DNA of 64,000 nt from Bradyrhizobium nanningense (GTDB taxonomy: Bacteria; Pseudomonadota; Alphaproteobacteria; Rhizobiales; Xanthobacteraceae): the NCBI RefSeq assembly GCF_004114535.1, contig NZ_LBJC01000020.1, positions 372,001-436,000 of the forward strand, given 5' to 3'. The translations under genes and the position numbers were made by a program. Shown here one piece after another: positions 60,105 to 64,000 of this stretch (the stretch's first letter is position 1; every line of letters begins with the position of its first letter). Below the pieces are notes generated by a model that was given only the letters and a program-made list of their open reading frames with translations, was not told the DNA's origin and did not search any database.

Positions 60105-60959
60105 TCACTTCTTCACCGTCTTCGCCGGTGCCTTCGGCGGCGTCACCGGCGTCTTCTTCACCGGCTTCAGCGCGTCGGCATCGGCGGCGGTATTGAGATC
60201 GTCGATGAATTTCTTGACGAGCGCGGCGTTGCTGCCGAGATCGCTGTCGAAATTGCGCGAGGCCGAGCGGATATCGACGCGGGAATCATCGCCGTCTGCC
60301 ACGAACCTCATCGAAATGTCCTCGCGGAAACCCATGATCGGCGTGCGGGCCACCGCTTCGATGCGGCCGATCCGGCGCGGCGGCTGCGGCGCTCGCTCGT
60401 CGATGACGATCCATTTGCGCTTGTTGACGAGCTGGAGCGCGATCGCATAGGCGCGGTCGACGGAAATCTCGAGCTCGACGGGCTCGATATCGGGGTAAAA
60501 GTGGCGCTGCTGCTCCGCCGAATAGAGGCCGGCATAGACCGCGGGATTGGTGCCATCGCCGGTGCGCAGGCGCGCCAGCGCCTCGAAACGCGGCGGGTCG
60601 ATCGGGTCGGTGGTGATGTCGTAGATCGCCGGCAGTTTGCGATATTGCAGACCCAGATAGGCGGGATAGGCGAGGATCGCTCCGTCGATCAGGAAAGCGA
60701 GCAGGATGCGCGCCATGCCGCGCGAGCCGTTCTGCCAGATCGCGGCAAAGCCGGCGAGCCCGAACAGGATCGAGAGGCCGGCGATCGCAAGCCCGCCGAA
60801 GAAGGTCGCAAGCGCCGGTTTCGGCTCCAGGAAGTCGAAGCGGACGATGATGATCGACACCACCACCGCCACCACCGCGAACACGGCCAGATTGCGCGCC
60901 CAGCTCGCGAGGCTGGACACGGGCTCCGACTGATAGGGAGCGGAAAACCTGCGGGCCAT
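60105..60959 (-). CDS. DUF1499 membrane protein
   Basis: A 284-residue product. Three helices in the first 115 residues, then the DUF1499 domain (RHFYPDIEPVELEISVDRAYAIALQLVNKRKWIVIDERAP...GFREDISMRFVADGDDSRVDIRSASRNFDSDLGSNAALVKKFIDDL) and a Lys/Pro-rich tail. Function unknown; probably inner membrane with the domain outside the bilayer. The start MARRFSAPYQ has a weak ribosome site. Confidence 0.82.
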   Translation of the reverse strand: MARRFSAPYQSEPVSSLASWARNLAVFAVVAVVVSIIIVRFDFLEPKPALATFFGGLAIAGLSILFGLAGFAAIWQNGSRGMARILLAFLIDGAILAYPAYLGLQYRKLPAIYDITTDPIDPPRFEALARLRTGDGTNPAVYAGLYSAEQQRHFYPDIEPVELEISVDRAYAIALQLVNKRKWIVIDERAPQPPRRIGRIEAVARTPIMGFREDISMRFVADGDDSRVDIRSASRNFDSDLGSNAALVKKFIDDLNTAADADALKPVKKTPVTPPKAPAKTVKK

Positions 60960-61066
60960 CGAGTGAGCTCTGCCGGGGTTGGCGATGCCGGCCGGTTGGG
61001 CGCGACGATGAGCCGTTGAGACCACGGCACGGGGGCAAATTCAAGGGATACCGGGCTGTTACGGCC

Positions 61067-61171
61067 CGTCATTCCGGGGCGCCCGAAGGGCGAACTCAGG
61101 TGCGCCCTGTGGCGCACCTGAGAATCTCGAGATTCTGGGTTCGATGCCGTTGGCATCGCCCCGGAATGACG
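61067..61171. repeat. Dispersed inverted repeat (second copy of the CGTCATTCCGGGG family)
   Basis: Ends CGTCATTCCGGGGCG and CGCCCCGGAATGACG are reverse complements, as at 58991-59094; the interior CAGGTGCGCC/GGCGCACCTG stem differs. It lies between the DUF1499 start and the acyl-CoA ligase stop. Confidence 0.8.
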
Positions 61172-61186
61172 GCGTGCTTGGGCCCG

Positions 61187-62815
<1,629 letters not shown>

Positions 62816-62880
62816 TCCGACGTTCCTCCGAGAAAGTCGCTGGGCGCGTTGTCGCTCTCAGCGTTGGGCCAAAGATTGCC

Positions 62881-63978
62881 ATGAGTTTTAGCCTGCCGGA
62901 CTTTCGCCGCAAATGGTCTTGTCGCGGCTATATGTCCGCCGGCGCGGCGATGGTTACTGCCGCGCTCGGACTATCGCTCGTGCTGGCCGAAAGGGCAGAG
63001 GCGCGGAAATATACGTCCCCGCTGGACATATTCGGTATCGCCGCACCACGGCCGCGCACAACGGTTCATTCCGCCAAGATCCCGCTCCCCAGACCGCGCC
63101 CCAAGGAGGCGCCCAAAGCGCCGGAAGAGGCCCCGGCCGAGGCCGAGGGCAAACCTTCCCCAGACAAGCCGTCTCCCGATAAGCCAGCGGACAAGCCCGC
63201 CGAGGCCGCGGCACCGCCCGAGAAGCAGGCCTCGGCCTGCCGTCTCGCGCTGACCGAGGAGATCGCGATCGCGCCCTCGATTCCGGATATCCGCGGCCCC
63301 GGCGCCTGCGGCGGCGAGGATCTGGTGCGGCTGGAAGCCGTCGTGCTGCCGGACAAGCGCAAGGTGACGGTCAAGCCGGCGGCGATCCTTCGCTGCCCCA
63401 TGGCATCCGCGATCGCCGATTGGCTGCGCAAGGACATGGTGCCGCTGGCCAGCAGCCTCGGTTCGACCATCAGCGACCTCGATAATTTCGATTCCTTCGA
63501 GTGCCGCGGCCGCAACCGCGTCGCCGGCGCGCTGCTGTCGGAGCACGGCAAGGCCAACGCCATCGACGTCCGCGCCATCAAGCTGGCCAACGGGCAGTCG
63601 ATCGGCCTCACCGATCGCACCCTGTCCCGCGACGTGCGCGAGCGCGTGCTGCACTCGGTCTGCGCGCGGTTTTCCACCGTGCTCGGCCCGGGCTCGGATT
63701 GGTACCATGAGGACCATATCCATCTCGACCTGGCGCAGCGGCGCAACGACTACCGGATCTGCCAGTGGAATGTCTGGGACCCACTGCCGCAGGTCGCTCC
63801 GCTGCTGCCGGCCGAACGTCCCGAGGAGGCGCCGCCGCGCGAGGTCGCGGCCAAGCCCGAGGCCAAGGAAGGAGCTGACGACGAGGCGGTGGAGAAGGCT
63901 CCAGCGCCTGCGGAGAAGCCGGCGGCCGAGAGCAGCAAGTCCCACTCGCACAAGCCGGCAACAAAAAAGCGCCGGTGA
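62881..63978 (+). CDS. Extensin-family secreted protein
   Basis: A 365-residue product. Signal or anchor helix near 19-36 (AAMVTAALGLSLVLAERAEA), a Pro/Lys/Ala-rich linker (about 55-118), then the extensin-like C-terminal domain (CRLALTEEIAIAPSIPDIRGPGACGGEDLVRLEAV...SEHGKANAIDVRAI...WYHEDHIHLDLAQRR). The HxxxxxxxD and HxH pattern recalls a D-Ala-D-Ala-carboxypeptidase-like zinc fold, so a cell-wall role is possible. A basic Lys/Ser tail follows. Confidence 0.87.
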   Translation: MSFSLPDFRRKWSCRGYMSAGAAMVTAALGLSLVLAERAEARKYTSPLDIFGIAAPRPRTTVHSAKIPLPRPRPKEAPKAPEEAPAEAEGKPSPDKPSPDKPADKPAEAAAPPEKQASACRLALTEEIAIAPSIPDIRGPGACGGEDLVRLEAVVLPDKRKVTVKPAAILRCPMASAIADWLRKDMVPLASSLGSTISDLDNFDSFECRGRNRVAGALLSEHGKANAIDVRAIKLANGQSIGLTDRTLSRDVRERVLHSVCARFSTVLGPGSDWYHEDHIHLDLAQRRNDYRICQWNVWDPLPQVAPLLPAERPEEAPPREVAAKPEAKEGADDEAVEKAPAPAEKPAAESSKSHSHKPATKKRR

Positions 63979-63990
63979 AAACCGGCGCTC
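63969..63990 (+). terminator. Hairpin after the extensin-like gene
   Basis: AGCGCCGGT and ACCGGCGCT arms around GAAA, overlapping the stop codon, followed by a short CTT. It is a likely terminator at the window edge. Confidence 0.65.
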
Positions 63991-64000
63991 TTGGATGTCA

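Overview
The window looks like the chromosome of an alphaproteobacterium close to Bradyrhizobium. The reasons are high GC, a red-type (form IC) RuBisCO operon, a LysR activator divergent from cbbF, intergenic inverted repeats of the kind scattered through Bradyrhizobium genomes, alphaproteobacterial SOS and EcfG-type promoter motifs, and many family matches recognised from memory. No database search was possible, so every family name is recognition by eye.

Layout. 1-640: noncoding left edge with the 3' half of a tRNA-Pro(CGG), a likely attachment-site scar. 641-5338: dctB-dctD two-component pair and an MFS dicarboxylate/ketoglutarate-type permease behind a consensus sigma-54 promoter with two dyads upstream. 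5370-9057: small hypotheticals, an N-carbamoyl-D-amino-acid hydrolase and a repeat-rich noncoding stretch. 9069-19964: the complete Calvin-Benson-Bassham cluster, cbbR divergent from cbbFPTGALSXE. 20020-23660: a 16-G tract, a UspA protein with a FixK-like box, and a DegP/HtrA protease. 23673-25848: a run of very small genes, including a 51-codon ORF whose promoter holds a perfect alphaproteobacterial LexA box. 25948-33748: a two-gene signalling operon, a 2098-residue soluble hybrid kinase with about a dozen tandem HAMP units followed by a REC-PAS-HWE kinase. 34029-44565: a stress block of small secreted or disordered proteins, DUF4142 proteins, an RHH repressor, PAP2/DUF3147 membrane genes, a PoxB-like TPP enzyme, a PRC-barrel protein and EmrAB. 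44767-50582: HxlR regulator/SDR pair, nitronate monooxygenase-like enzyme, PhoD phosphatase and aldo-keto reductase. 50649-54587: secreted small proteins, an HTH protein with an HpaD-type extradiol dioxygenase, an aminotransferase and DUF3124. 54655-63978: KefB-type antiporter, RibBX, glutaryl-CoA dehydrogenase, metallo-beta-lactamase-fold hydrolase, DUF1499 protein, acyl-CoA ligase and extensin-like protein.

How the genes work together. The cbb genes encode the CO2-fixing enzymes plus activase and epimerase under CbbR. The strongest non-obvious pattern is a set of GGAAC-N16-CGTT-like promoters (three exact N16, one exact N17, the others one mismatch in the -10) before genes between about 23.7 and 50.9 kb. 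I infer a physical cluster of general-stress-response (EcfG) genes that may include the poly-HAMP/HWE kinase operon. Three further regulatory inferences deserve attention: a LexA-controlled, apparently leaderless small protein gene; a ribbon-helix-helix gene whose probable operator overlaps its own EcfG promoter; and a DctBD pair that seems dedicated to the adjacent MFS permease.
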